Shown here: in pieces, positions 8,407-17,421 of the stretch
Layout: the number at the start of each line of letters is the position of its first letter
Position numbering within the stretch: position 1 is the first letter of the stretch
Source: Petroclostridium sp. X23
Lineage (GTDB): Bacteria > Bacillota > Clostridia > SK-Y3
Direction of reading: 5' to 3'
NCBI RefSeq assembly: GCF_030013905.1
Contig: NZ_CP124862.1
Coordinates: 2,359,051-2,423,050 of the forward strand
DNA: 64,000 nt
Notes under the pieces: generated by a model
Seen by the model: only the letters and a program-made list of their open reading frames with translations
What the model was told of the DNA's origin: nothing
The model's database searches: none
Program-made: the position numbers and the translations under genes

Positions 8407-9456
8407 ATGAAAACATTTGTAAAACTGATCAGCCTTGTTGTTGTAATTGCATCAATCATGGCAATCTTCTCCGGGTGCGGTTCCAGCAATCCTGGGGCAA
8501 ATTCCGATGCTGCACCTCCTGCGCCTGCCGAGAACAATACGGCTAAGGCCCCTGTGCTAAAAGCTGCCATGATCACTCCTCAGAAGCTGGGTGATAACGG
8601 CCCAATCGACGCTTGCTATGCCGGCCTCCAAGAGGGTGGTAAAGATTTTGGCTATGAGATCAAAGTGCTTGAGCCGGAATCCGGTGAATACGAGGACAGT
8701 ATCCGTGCCATGTGTGATGAGGGTTACACGCTCATTTTCACCATCTTCTCTCAAATGCAGGATGCTTTGTCACGTGTTGCACCCGAATACCCTGATGTGC
8801 ACTTTGTTCAAATCCTCGGCGACTTGGATATGGATAATGTCAAGACACTGAACTTCAAAGATCAGGAGGCCTCTTTCCTAAGTGGCATCGTTGCTGCTAA
8901 AATGACTAAAACAGGTAAAGTTGCTGTTATTGGAGGCGCAGAGGTTGGCGATAACATTCGCAACATCGCAGGTTTCGAGGCCGGCGCCCGTGAGGCAGAT
9001 CCAAACATCACAGCAACACATCTATATGTAGGTTCTTTTGAGGATCCTACCAAAGGTAAAGAGCTTGCTACTACACTGCTGAACGACAACTATGATATCA
9101 TTCTGGAGGTTTGTGCCTCTTCTTCCATGGGAATTCGCGAAGCTATCAAAGCAAAAGGCGGTACCACATACATGATTGGCAATTGTGTTGATGAGAGCAT
9201 GGCTATTCCAGGCCAGGTTCCCTGCTCTAACTTCACTAACTATCGCAGCTGGTTTTACAATACCATGAAAGAAGTTGCCGGAGGCAAATTCGAAACCGGT
9301 GTTATCAGTCAAGGTCTTGCCGAGGATGCTGTAGACTGTGTTTTTGCGGATGACAGTGTGATGGCTGTGCCGCAGGAAATCAAAGATATTGTAGAAAGTT
9401 ACAAGCAAAAGATAATCAATGGTGAGATCGTACCTCCCTCAGAGATTAAGAATTAA
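8407..9456 (+). CDS. BMP-family substrate-binding lipoprotein
   Basis: 349 residues. A signal peptide ends in a lipobox (FSGC, Cys at about residue 24), followed by a Ser/Pro/Ala-rich linker, then a Bmp (PnrA-like) periplasmic-binding domain: KLGDNGPIDACYAGLQEG, EDSIRAMCDEGYTLIFT and VIGGAEVGDNIRNIAGFEAG. These are the regions that bind nucleosides in PnrA/BmpA proteins. It is the extracellular receptor of the transporter encoded just upstream, 39 bases after the second permease gene, and ends the operon before a hairpin at 9470. Confidence 0.9.
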   Translation: MKTFVKLISLVVVIASIMAIFSGCGSSNPGANSDAAPPAPAENNTAKAPVLKAAMITPQKLGDNGPIDACYAGLQEGGKDFGYEIKVLEPESGEYEDSIRAMCDEGYTLIFTIFSQMQDALSRVAPEYPDVHFVQILGDLDMDNVKTLNFKDQEASFLSGIVAAKMTKTGKVAVIGGAEVGDNIRNIAGFEAGAREADPNITATHLYVGSFEDPTKGKELATTLLNDNYDIILEVCASSSMGIREAIKAKGGTTYMIGNCVDESMAIPGQVPCSNFTNYRSWFYNTMKEVAGGKFETGVISQGLAEDAVDCVFADDSVMAVPQEIKDIVESYKQKIINGEIVPPSEIKN

Positions 9457-9469
9457 TTTATAGCTGTAA

Positions 9470-9507
9470 GAAGCTACGCACTAGCAGGTTTGCTCATGCG
9501 TAGCTTC
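9470..9507 (+). terminator. Hairpin after the BMP operon
   Basis: GAAGCTACGCA pairs perfectly with TGCGTAGCTTC over 11 bp, with an inner AGCA/TGCT stem. No clean T-run follows, so termination strength is uncertain; it could also act in mRNA stability. Confidence 0.45.
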
Positions 9508-9690
9508 CCATCAAAATAAAATGATATTTTTAAGTTTAGGAATAGAATCAAAATATAAGAATTGCAGGACATACACCGGCTTTTATAATGTGGTTGAATA
9601 TTTCCTGCCTGTATGATATGATTATTCAAAAAAAAATAATATACTAAAAAATAATTTGATTTTGTATAATGAAACCGTGGTGATAGCAGT

Positions 9691-10497
9691 ATGAAAAATG
9701 GAGCAAATAAAAAAAATAGAATGATGCAGACAGGTGTGTTTAAAACGCAGAGCGATATGCTCACTTATCTTTTAGCAAAATCAATTAGTCAAAAGGAAAA
9801 ACCGGTGGGTTCTTGGGCTCTAAAGGCTGAACTCGACACCTGTGGTATTGATTGTAGTACTGCCACTATCGGACGCTATTTGAAGCTTTTGGATACAAAG
9901 GAATATACACTTTTATGCAGCAATCAGGGACGTGTACTTACTCCTGGTGGAGTGGCTTGGCTGAATATGATGGATGAGAGGCTTGCTCGTGCACAGATGC
10001 GAAACGAGGCTGCACAGAACATCAAAGTAAATGAATATGCTGATTTGATTGATCTCTTGCGTGCACGTAAGGCAATTGAAATAGAAGCTGCTCGTTTGGC
10101 GGCTCTGTATGCCACCGATGAAGAAATTGCTACTTTACGCAAATCGATTGAGCAGCATTACAGTTATGTTGCCGAAAACCGTGACCCGGTCGATCCGGCT
10201 TTGGAATTCCATGCTATTGTATCTGAAATCAGCCATAATAAATTCATCAAAGCTATGCTGAGTATGCTGATTTTTGAAGAAAAACAGATCGAGTCTTCTA
10301 TGGAAACTTTACTCACCAGGGAACGAGGAAGTATTTATGTTATAGAGCATGATAAAATTACAAGTGCGTTAGAGGCTAGAAATCCGCAGCACGCCGCAGA
10401 TTTGATGCAGATGCATCTAGAAGCAATTCTTTCTGCAGTAAAAGAACAGGTGCATGAATTGGAGGAGTTTTACGGCCCGACCGGCATGAAAACCTGA
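9691..10497 (+). CDS. Transcriptional regulator, winged helix plus FCD domain
   Basis: 268 residues. Residues about 20-90 form a winged-helix domain (VGSWALKAELDTCG, then STATIGRYLKLLD) resembling the NrpR/RNase R-type HTH_12 domain rather than the usual GntR head. Residues about 115-250 form an FCD ligand-binding domain (LLRARKAIEIEAARLA; FHAIV; a conserved C-terminal His in MQMHLEAI). It lies directly after the transporter operon, so it most likely senses the transported compound or a product and controls the divergent promoters at 3256-3359. An AATCAACCA copy just after the gene matches the repeats there. The ribosome binding site is weak. Confidence 0.75.
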   Translation: MKNGANKKNRMMQTGVFKTQSDMLTYLLAKSISQKEKPVGSWALKAELDTCGIDCSTATIGRYLKLLDTKEYTLLCSNQGRVLTPGGVAWLNMMDERLARAQMRNEAAQNIKVNEYADLIDLLRARKAIEIEAARLAALYATDEEIATLRKSIEQHYSYVAENRDPVDPALEFHAIVSEISHNKFIKAMLSMLIFEEKQIESSMETLLTRERGSIYVIEHDKITSALEARNPQHAADLMQMHLEAILSAVKEQVHELEEFYGPTGMKT

Positions 10498-10536
10498 AGA
10501 TTGTTTTGAAAAGATAATCAACCAGTAATAATATGC

Positions 10537-10573
10537 AAAAAGTGCGTTCTTCAGTTTTGAGAACGCACTTTTT
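10537..10573. terminator. Bidirectional terminator between the regulator and the chemoreceptor gene
   Basis: AAAAAGTGCGTTCT and AGAACGCACTTTTT form a perfect 14-bp stem with a 9-base loop, giving a T-run on both strands. It separates convergent genes. Confidence 0.85.
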
Positions 10574-10586
10574 GTTATTCTACTAC

Positions 10587-12332
10587 TTATATTTTAAACT
10601 TTTTAACTGCAACACTCATTTCTTCAGACATATCCGATAACATTGCAGCAGAAGAGGATACTTCCTCAAGACTTGCTGTCTGTTGTTCGACAATAGAAGA
10701 TATGTTTTCGCTGGCTGCAACATTTATACTGACAATTTGTCCTATCTGAGACATACTTTGATTAATATGTTCAATCTCTTGCAATAAATTTTTTAGTTCC
10801 ACATTGATAGTCTGGATATCGTTATTTACCACCTGATTTGATTGTTCAATAGACTCAAAATAATTCTTAGCTTTCTGAGCGATCTCATTTGCCGCTAATA
10901 TCTCTTGTAAACTTTCATGCATTTTATTATTTATACTCCCTGATTCTAATTGTACACTTTTGATGATATCACCAATTCTTTTAGAAGATGCAATAGATTC
11001 TTCTGCCAACTTCCGAATTTCATCCGCAACAACCGCGAATCCTCTCCCAGCCTCACCTGCTCTTGCCGCTTCTATTGATGCGTTCAGCGATAGCAAATTG
11101 GTTTGCGACGATATAGAAGACATAGTATTTAGAATCTTATTCATTTCTTGCGAACTGATTTGCATTCTCTCAGTAGCATCTGATGCATCCTTAATAACCT
11201 TATTAACAAATCCAAACTGAGAAACGAATCGGTTAATACATATATTTCCCTCTCCGGCAAGTTGTACAGATTGATTTGCATTCTTTAAAATCTTATCGGA
11301 ACCCGATGCTATACCAAGAGAAGTTTGCTGCATATTTCCCATCACTTTAACGGTATTCCGAATCTCATCGTTCTGCATATGTATTCCGGCTGCCATCTGC
11401 TGAACGGAAGCCGATATTTCCTCTGCCCCTTTACTGTTTTGCAGTACACTATCACTAAGCTGTTCAGACGCCGAATACACCATACTGCTTATATCATATA
11501 CTTTTTGAATAATATTCTTGAGATTGTCTACCATTTGGTTAAATGATTCTGTTAATTCCGTGACTTCATCATTTGTGTTTACCTGAAATTTCTGGATATT
11601 CAAATTTCCTGAAGCAACCATCCTTGCATATAAACTTAAAGCCTTTATAGGCTTTGCGATATTGGAAGATATCACCCATACACTCATCATCGAAAAGATC
11701 AATACTAAAATGAGTATAATAATATTTGCTATTATTGTCTTTTTAAATTTAGCATTAATATTTCCCTTCATTACATCACTTACTTTCAACTCAATCAATA
11801 TGAGTTGCTGGATATTACTGCGAACGAAGCTTGATATATTCTTAACCTCATTTTTGTATTGCAAGGATTGCGCAACTTCATTTTTCTTGATCATCTCTTC
11901 TACTTTGGAGACTTTCTCTTTAAGTGTCCCTATCAGCCTTCCCACTGAATCAATCTTACCCTTTCCCTGCTCATCATCCAAATTGTTATATATGGCTTGA
12001 GTATACTGCTGAATTTCACTAATTGCTTGATTATGCCCCGCCTGTTCTAATTCCACATCTCCTAAAATAACTTTTTCAAGCATATTACTAATCTCACCAA
12101 CACGATCATAAATATAATTCGAATAGATAATATTCGTAAGAACGGTATCATACTGTTTATTAAAATCTGCCGAATTAACCATTAGTGAAATATTTAAACA
12201 TGCTGTCACTATTGTAACAACAATAAACGTAAAAATAATTTTAGCCTTAATTGATAGCTTAACCCTTCGGCCCTTTCTGCCAGAGTTTTGGTGCGTGCTA
12301 TTATGCTGTTTTTTTTGTGGATTTAAAAACAT
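10587..12332 (-). CDS. Methyl-accepting chemotaxis protein
   Basis: 581 residues, with the start at 12332 because GGAGGGG lies 4-5 bases upstream; 25 extra upstream residues are possible but lack a site. It has a short basic N terminus, a first membrane span ([17 protein letters not shown]), a helical extracytoplasmic sensor of the four-helix-bundle size, a second span ([17 protein letters not shown]), a HAMP domain and a long methyl-accepting signalling domain whose hairpin tip reads [20 protein letters not shown]. It should send a ligand signal to CheA/CheW. It is the first gene after the ornithine operon on the same strand, so it could sense an amino acid, but nothing in the sequence shows the ligand. 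Confidence 0.92.
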   Translation of the reverse strand: MFLNPQKKQHNSTHQNSGRKGRRVKLSIKAKIIFTFIVVTIVTACLNISLMVNSADFNKQYDTVLTNIIYSNYIYDRVGEISNMLEKVILGDVELEQAGHNQAISEIQQYTQAIYNNLDDEQGKGKIDSVGRLIGTLKEKVSKVEEMIKKNEVAQSLQYKNEVKNISSFVRSNIQQLILIELKVSDVMKGNINAKFKKTIIANIIILILVLIFSMMSVWVISSNIAKPIKALSLYARMVASGNLNIQKFQVNTNDEVTELTESFNQMVDNLKNIIQKVYDISSMVYSASEQLSDSVLQNSKGAEEISASVQQMAAGIHMQNDEIRNTVKVMGNMQQTSLGIASGSDKILKNANQSVQLAGEGNICINRFVSQFGFVNKVIKDASDATERMQISSQEMNKILNTMSSISSQTNLLSLNASIEAARAGEAGRGFAVVADEIRKLAEESIASSKRIGDIIKSVQLESGSINNKMHESLQEILAANEIAQKAKNYFESIEQSNQVVNNDIQTINVELKNLLQEIEHINQSMSQIGQIVSINVAASENISSIVEQQTASLEEVSSSAAMLSDMSEEMSVAVKKFKI

Positions 12333-12436
12333 TTTCCCCTCCATTTTAACATACAAGGTAATCAGTTGTGCTTTAGAGTTCCTTGCAACTAACCTTACAA
12401 CTTTCAAATATTAATACCTCAAATTTATTTCAAACA

Positions 12437-13498
12437 CTAGAAAAATACTTTATGAACATACTCTGAGGTAAATGCAGCTACGAGTGCCCCATAAGATAAA
12501 GAAAAATCAATAGTATCTCCTACTTCATATTGCCTATTGGCACACGTAATATTAAGTATAAGATGATCGCTGGATGCTCCTATTATTTCAATTCCTGTAT
12601 CTTGCGGAATAATTTGTTCGCAAAGCACATCCTGCCTTCCACAAGCAACAATTGCCCGCTTGAGGATCCCTTTGTCCATAAAATTTTTTTTCTCCCCAAA
12701 GGCATTAAACCCTGCGCTCCCGAAAGGAACAGATGGTTTGTCTTTTAGCTCCACAATTTCCGTCCGCAAACTAAAAACATCGGAGTGAAGATTGCCAATC
12801 TTTTTGTGAAATGAAGTTTCAATCCCACGTAAAATGGCTTCTCCTATTCTTAAATGATTGACTCGGGAAGGCATTTTTTTATCCCTTAGTAGATATAAAG
12901 ACCCCGAATTCCCTCCTGAAACGATTTGCAGTTGAATGCCATATGCCTCTTCAATAGAATCGGCTACTGAAGCCAGCCGTGAAAGATTATATTCATCCGG
13001 GATAATTCCGCCATAACAGTTTAGATTTGTACCTACACCCAATAAATTAATCCCTTCAAACCGTAATATCCTTTCCGCATACTCCAATGCATCCTCCGCA
13101 AGTATTCCTTCCCTGAGGTCTCCCATCTCAATCATAAGGATAATGTTGTGCTTCTTCCCTGTCTTTTGCGCTACATCCGACAATGCTTTCATGGTTTTTA
13201 ATTCGGAATTTAAGCTGATATCCGCACACCTTACGACATCTTCCACTTCTGAAAGCATCGGGATGCGCAGCAGCATTTTAGTAACTTGAAATTTAGATAG
13301 CCTTTCCAGGTTTTCAATCTTGGAATCAGCAAGAATCCGTACTCCACAGTCAACAAAAATTTCAGCTATCTCCGGATTTCCACAACAAGCTTTTGTTACT
13401 GCCGTGACTTCAATATTTACTTCTTTACACATCTTTAAAATTGATTTTGTATTATATTTAAGCTTTTCTTTGTCTATAATTAATACTGGATGTCTCAT
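12437..13498 (-). CDS. orr: Ornithine racemase
   Basis: 353-residue PLP enzyme of the alanine-racemase-like fold III group; interconverts L- and D-ornithine, the first step of ornithine fermentation. The PLP lysine is K36 in AVTKACCG. RIPMLSEVEDVV, NLNCYGGIIP and IVSGGNSGSLYLL are very close to the Clostridium sticklandii Orr as I know it. The start at 13498 (ATG, GAGG about 9 bases upstream) matches that protein; a TTG at 13513 overlapping the previous stop is possible. It is the last gene of the operon. Confidence 0.92.
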   Translation of the reverse strand: MRHPVLIIDKEKLKYNTKSILKMCKEVNIEVTAVTKACCGNPEIAEIFVDCGVRILADSKIENLERLSKFQVTKMLLRIPMLSEVEDVVRCADISLNSELKTMKALSDVAQKTGKKHNIILMIEMGDLREGILAEDALEYAERILRFEGINLLGVGTNLNCYGGIIPDEYNLSRLASVADSIEEAYGIQLQIVSGGNSGSLYLLRDKKMPSRVNHLRIGEAILRGIETSFHKKIGNLHSDVFSLRTEIVELKDKPSVPFGSAGFNAFGEKKNFMDKGILKRAIVACGRQDVLCEQIIPQDTGIEIIGASSDHLILNITCANRQYEVGDTIDFSLSYGALVAAFTSEYVHKVFF

Positions 13499-13509
13499 AT
13501 TCTCATTCC

Positions 13510-14862
13510 TCAAATCGCAAGACTTTGTTTAAGCAAAACAGTTGCAGCTTCTTTGTACCTGGTAGATAAAACACCTAAAGAAGCCATAATGTACAAATTA
13601 TCTATTAAAATATTTGTACTTCTTTTAGGGTAGAGGTGATTACCTTTTTCTTTTGATATGATTTCTCTCAAAATTTCCATTCTCTTTGGCAAACGCGTAA
13701 GTGCACCGCCAGTCCCGATAATATACTTAACTGCAGTTAAATCCTTCCCACAAGCAACGGTCTGTTTCCCAGAAGGACCATAAGTTTCAGTGACTTTCCC
13801 GGCATGCCTCTCCAAGGCAGTTTGAACAGCCGCTAAAGTTAAATATTCTATAAAACGCTTTCCCTCGGAAGTTTGGGGAATCGGAATAGCTTTAGCAATC
13901 CTTCTCTCTGCGTCAGGAAATTCCTTCTTTAGTACTTCCAATCCAACCTTTTGTACTATATGAGGAATATTAACATATACTCCAAGATCCCCTTCTACCG
14001 TACGTTTTGCAATCGGTTCCGGACTTATAAGAATACTATTGATCTCATTGGATCCTTCTGTAACAGAGTAGAGGTCTGTTGTTGCACCTCCAACATCAAA
14101 AACAGCCAAATCCCCCAATACTTCATATAACAATTTGGCACTTTCCATTACAGCTCCAGGCGTAGGCATTATAGGCCCGTTTACCATAGTACGTACACTT
14201 GTCATTCCTGGCGCATGTATTATATGTTCTTCAAATACATCCTGTATAATTTTCCGAGTAGGCTCGACGTTAAGCATATCCACTTTCGGATAAACATTAT
14301 CAGCTATATATAAATGCACACCCGTTTCAGCAGCAGTAAATCTGATCTCATCTTGATTTTGAATATTGCCGGCATATATCATGGGGATATTCGAACATGC
14401 TTTCGCGAGCACTTCAAAATTATAAATTCCAGTATCTCTTTCCCCATAATCTACTCCACCGGCTATCAAAATGACATTAGGACTGATCTCTTTAATTTTA
14501 GCAATATCTGTTCTTTTCAGTTTTCCTGCAGTTACAATCTTGATGATTCCGCCGGCTCCGAGAGCAGCCTCTTTGGCTGCCCTGGCAGTCATATCATATA
14601 CCAGGCCGTGGACACTCATTCGCAGGCCCCCGGCAGCAGAGCTTGTCGCCAGCATTTCACTCCAGGTTAGATTATGTGTGCCTAAGATTTGTTGGAGCTT
14701 ATTTACAGCATTCTTAAGACCGATATTAACATCTCCATCATTCACACTAGTTGGTGCTTGCCCTTGTCCAAGAAATTTCGGGCACCCGGAATGAATATCA
14801 TTAAAAGCATTTACCTTCGTAGTCGTACTTCCAATTTCCGCTACCAACACATCAATGTTCAT
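13510..14862 (-). CDS. GlmL/MutL-type ASKHA protein of the ornithine operon
   Basis: 450 residues. An actin-fold ATPase: VAEIGSTTTKVNAF at the N terminus is the first phosphate-binding loop and FDVGGATTDLYSV near residue 240 the second. Family members (GlmL, MutL) sit beside B12-dependent carbon-skeleton mutases and are thought to protect or reactivate them; in ornithine operons the protein is placed between oraE and orr, as here. The role is therefore probably repair or assembly of the aminomutase OraSE. The start overlaps the end of oraE by 11 bases. Confidence 0.88.
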   Translation of the reverse strand: MNIDVLVAEIGSTTTKVNAFNDIHSGCPKFLGQGQAPTSVNDGDVNIGLKNAVNKLQQILGTHNLTWSEMLATSSAAGGLRMSVHGLVYDMTARAAKEAALGAGGIIKIVTAGKLKRTDIAKIKEISPNVILIAGGVDYGERDTGIYNFEVLAKACSNIPMIYAGNIQNQDEIRFTAAETGVHLYIADNVYPKVDMLNVEPTRKIIQDVFEEHIIHAPGMTSVRTMVNGPIMPTPGAVMESAKLLYEVLGDLAVFDVGGATTDLYSVTEGSNEINSILISPEPIAKRTVEGDLGVYVNIPHIVQKVGLEVLKKEFPDAERRIAKAIPIPQTSEGKRFIEYLTLAAVQTALERHAGKVTETYGPSGKQTVACGKDLTAVKYIIGTGGALTRLPKRMEILREIISKEKGNHLYPKRSTNILIDNLYIMASLGVLSTRYKEAATVLLKQSLAI

Positions 14863-17053
14863 TCTTCATTTCCCTTCTTTTTCGCACAAGAAAGCTAGCT
14901 ACATCGATTCCTTTTGAGCCTCTTCCAAACCCTGCATCCATACCGGCTTCTCTGGCAGATTCGTGTGTTACTTGTGTACCGCCGGAAATCAGTATAATTC
15001 GATCTCGTATACCTTTTTCAATACAAAGTTCATGTATTTTCCGCATATTTTTAATATGAATATTATCATGGGTGATAATCGTCGAAGCCAAAATTGCGTC
15101 TGAATTGGTTTCAATAGCTGCATCTACAAGTTTTTCAACCGGACAGGATGTACCCAGGTAATGATACTTAATCCCAAACTTTTCTATACCTCCATGCTTG
15201 ATATCCAGTGTCTCCTTAAGACCTACCGAGTGTTCATCTTCCCCTACAGTTGCAGCTACCACCGTCATAGGCTTTTCCATAATATCCTTCCTGATTTCAT
15301 TTTCAGATAATACAGGAATTTTCTCAGGTATCACTAATTTATTTAAATTAATATCGAATTTTATCTTGCCTTTAATTTCTACAAGCGTACCTTCTGAAGG
15401 GTGCAGCATTTGTTTATGGATCACTGCAACATCTTCCAACCCCATCTCTTCTCCACATTTTATAGCTGCAAACTCTGCCGTCCGTTCATCCACCGGCAGA
15501 AAAATGGTTGTTACCACTATCCCGTCTGCCCGCCATTCAACCTCCGGTTTTATTAAACTCGTGTCATAGTATTTTTCCGCTTCTTTTAATCTAGTCGTCA
15601 CATTATCGTTCTCATCTAATTCGTCAATAAATATAATTTTTGAATGGTCTTCAAACGTATCTCCTCCAATAGCCTCCGTTGCCTTCTTAAATTCCGGAGG
15701 AATATTGTTGTACCCGTAATGTACCGATACAGGAGCAAAGTAATCTTGATCCCGCTCAAAGATCATCCCGGCCCCTGTCCCGTCATTTATCTTTCTTGGA
15801 ATGCCATCTCCATTCCGTTCGGGATAAAATCCACTGTCTATGAAAAAGCCCTGCTCAACAGCATTAAAATAGCCTCCGACTTCAAGGATCTCCTCCATAA
15901 GCAGAATAGCTCTTTCCTTGAGTTCTCTAACGTCTTTGCCCAATATCCCGCCCCTATCGATTTTTACCATTTCCCGCAATCCATCCATTCCGACTAACGC
16001 TTGCTTTGCGGTATTGACTGCAGCAATATTGTTATAATGCCATGGTACATTCCGTCCTTCGTCAGGGGTAATGGTTGATTGGATGTCCGCACTGGTGAGT
16101 CTGGAAATAACCATGTTCAATGTATGCGTCACTGTTGCTTCACGCATATCGGACTCCATGTATTTAGTATTCTGCTGTGCACGCATTTTATAGCCGCGAA
16201 ACAAATCCCTCAAGGCAACAGCATACGGAAGATCAAGCCGCATGCAGGGAGCCGGCGGCGCTGTTGGCGGAACTGTAGATAACGCAATATTTTCCGGTTT
16301 GATGCCTATCTTTCTTGAAAAAATACTGTTGATAGCATGCTGTACCATAAGCTCCGGATATACCTTCCAGGCTTTCATGGCAGTTGCATTGGCATTGTGG
16401 GCACCATCAATTTGAAGCATACCCGCCCATGCAATAATTTTTTTTACTTCACATGCATCTACAAAGCTTCTTACCATATTAATATTCCTATACAAAATAT
16501 TGTACTGGGGATCTTGATGGACACCATTTACTCCCTCTTCCGCAAACATTACGGCAATATCAGGGCCTGCCACACCGGAGATATATGAATGAAAGTTTAT
16601 CGGCCGTCCTACTTCTTCTTCGATTAAATCAAGAGCTTTCCTAGTGGCGCGCACTTGTTTTCTAGTAACAGGAATCCCCCCGATGCCCTGAGGAGTCCCT
16701 TCAATAAGAGAATCCATGTGTGACTGGCCGGCAGTCCTGATAACCATGATATGGTCTGCCCCATTCCATGCCGCCATTCTCATTCTCCTGATATCATCCT
16801 CAAATCTGCCTGATGCTATTTCGGTAGTAATGACACAATCAGGTTGCGGATCGATATATTCAAAACCTCTGCTTCCGGGTAAAGGTACATAATTTTTCAA
16901 TGGTTCCGAGGCTTCATGATACTCAAAATCACCAACCCTATGCGTTTTATTCACGCCGTCCCTCCAGTGCCAGCCCCGGCGTTTAGGCGTATAATCGGCA
17001 AGGTCCTTGAGGATTTCTTTTATATTAATTTTCTTATCCACTTCTAAGCGCAT
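14852..17053 (-). CDS. oraE: D-ornithine aminomutase, large (E) subunit
   Basis: 733 residues, adenosylcobalamin- and PLP-dependent; moves the delta-amino group of D-ornithine to give 2,4-diaminopentanoate. A TIM-barrel part (ITTEIASGRFEDDIRRMRM, GVAGPDIAVMFAEEG) is followed by a C-terminal B12-binding Rossmann domain with DEHSVG (the D-x-H-x-x-G cobalt-ligating motif). The lysine 11 residues after that His (DIKHGG) matches the PLP-anchoring lysine known in C. sticklandii OraE. The ATG at 17053 has AGGAAG 6 bases upstream; an ATG at 17059, overlapping the oraS stop as ATGA, is the alternative. Confidence 0.95.
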   Translation of the reverse strand: MRLEVDKKINIKEILKDLADYTPKRRGWHWRDGVNKTHRVGDFEYHEASEPLKNYVPLPGSRGFEYIDPQPDCVITTEIASGRFEDDIRRMRMAAWNGADHIMVIRTAGQSHMDSLIEGTPQGIGGIPVTRKQVRATRKALDLIEEEVGRPINFHSYISGVAGPDIAVMFAEEGVNGVHQDPQYNILYRNINMVRSFVDACEVKKIIAWAGMLQIDGAHNANATAMKAWKVYPELMVQHAINSIFSRKIGIKPENIALSTVPPTAPPAPCMRLDLPYAVALRDLFRGYKMRAQQNTKYMESDMREATVTHTLNMVISRLTSADIQSTITPDEGRNVPWHYNNIAAVNTAKQALVGMDGLREMVKIDRGGILGKDVRELKERAILLMEEILEVGGYFNAVEQGFFIDSGFYPERNGDGIPRKINDGTGAGMIFERDQDYFAPVSVHYGYNNIPPEFKKATEAIGGDTFEDHSKIIFIDELDENDNVTTRLKEAEKYYDTSLIKPEVEWRADGIVVTTIFLPVDERTAEFAAIKCGEEMGLEDVAVIHKQMLHPSEGTLVEIKGKIKFDINLNKLVIPEKIPVLSENEIRKDIMEKPMTVVAATVGEDEHSVGLKETLDIKHGGIEKFGIKYHYLGTSCPVEKLVDAAIETNSDAILASTIITHDNIHIKNMRKIHELCIEKGIRDRIILISGGTQVTHESAREAGMDAGFGRGSKGIDVASFLVRKRREMKNEH

Positions 17054-17055
17054 AG

Positions 17056-17421
17056 TCATCTTCCTTTCTTTTCAAAAAGATCATCCACATCATCCCAGTA
17101 TTTCTCTTCACACAGCGCAAGTCCCGCAGCGCGTATGCTGATCCCCTTTTTTTGCGAAAGACGCCATACCACATTTCCGCACCCCTTACCCATTAAACCT
17201 TTTTTCATTACCCCTTCTACTATGGGCTTAATTTCTATGCTTGAGAAACCCATACGTAGAAGGATACTTCTTTCAATAGCCGGTGTGGTATTACAATAGC
17301 CCAAATCCAACATAGGCTGAACGATTTTTTCTGCTAAGCTCCAAAATCTATTATCAATCTGTTCATCTGTTAGATTTTTCAAATGTTCACTTCTTTTTTT
17401 AAAATCATCCTGTCTCTTCAT
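17056..17421 (-). CDS. oraS: D-ornithine aminomutase, small (S) subunit
   Basis: 121 residues. The S subunit partners with OraE; RFWSLAEKIVQPMLDLG and RSILLRMGFSS are typical of the family. GGAGG precedes the ATG, which overlaps the ortB stop by four bases, and its own stop overlaps the possible upstream start of oraE. Confidence 0.93.
   Translation of the reverse strand: MKRQDDFKKRSEHLKNLTDEQIDNRFWSLAEKIVQPMLDLGYCNTTPAIERSILLRMGFSSIEIKPIVEGVMKKGLMGKGCGNVVWRLSQKKGISIRAAGLALCEEKYWDDVDDLFEKKGR

Noticed and set aside
9531..9690. Repressor site or small RNA before the FCD regulator gene
   Set aside because: Apart from a TATAAT at 9665-9670 without a good -35 box, I found no convincing palindrome or stem-loop with a T-run.
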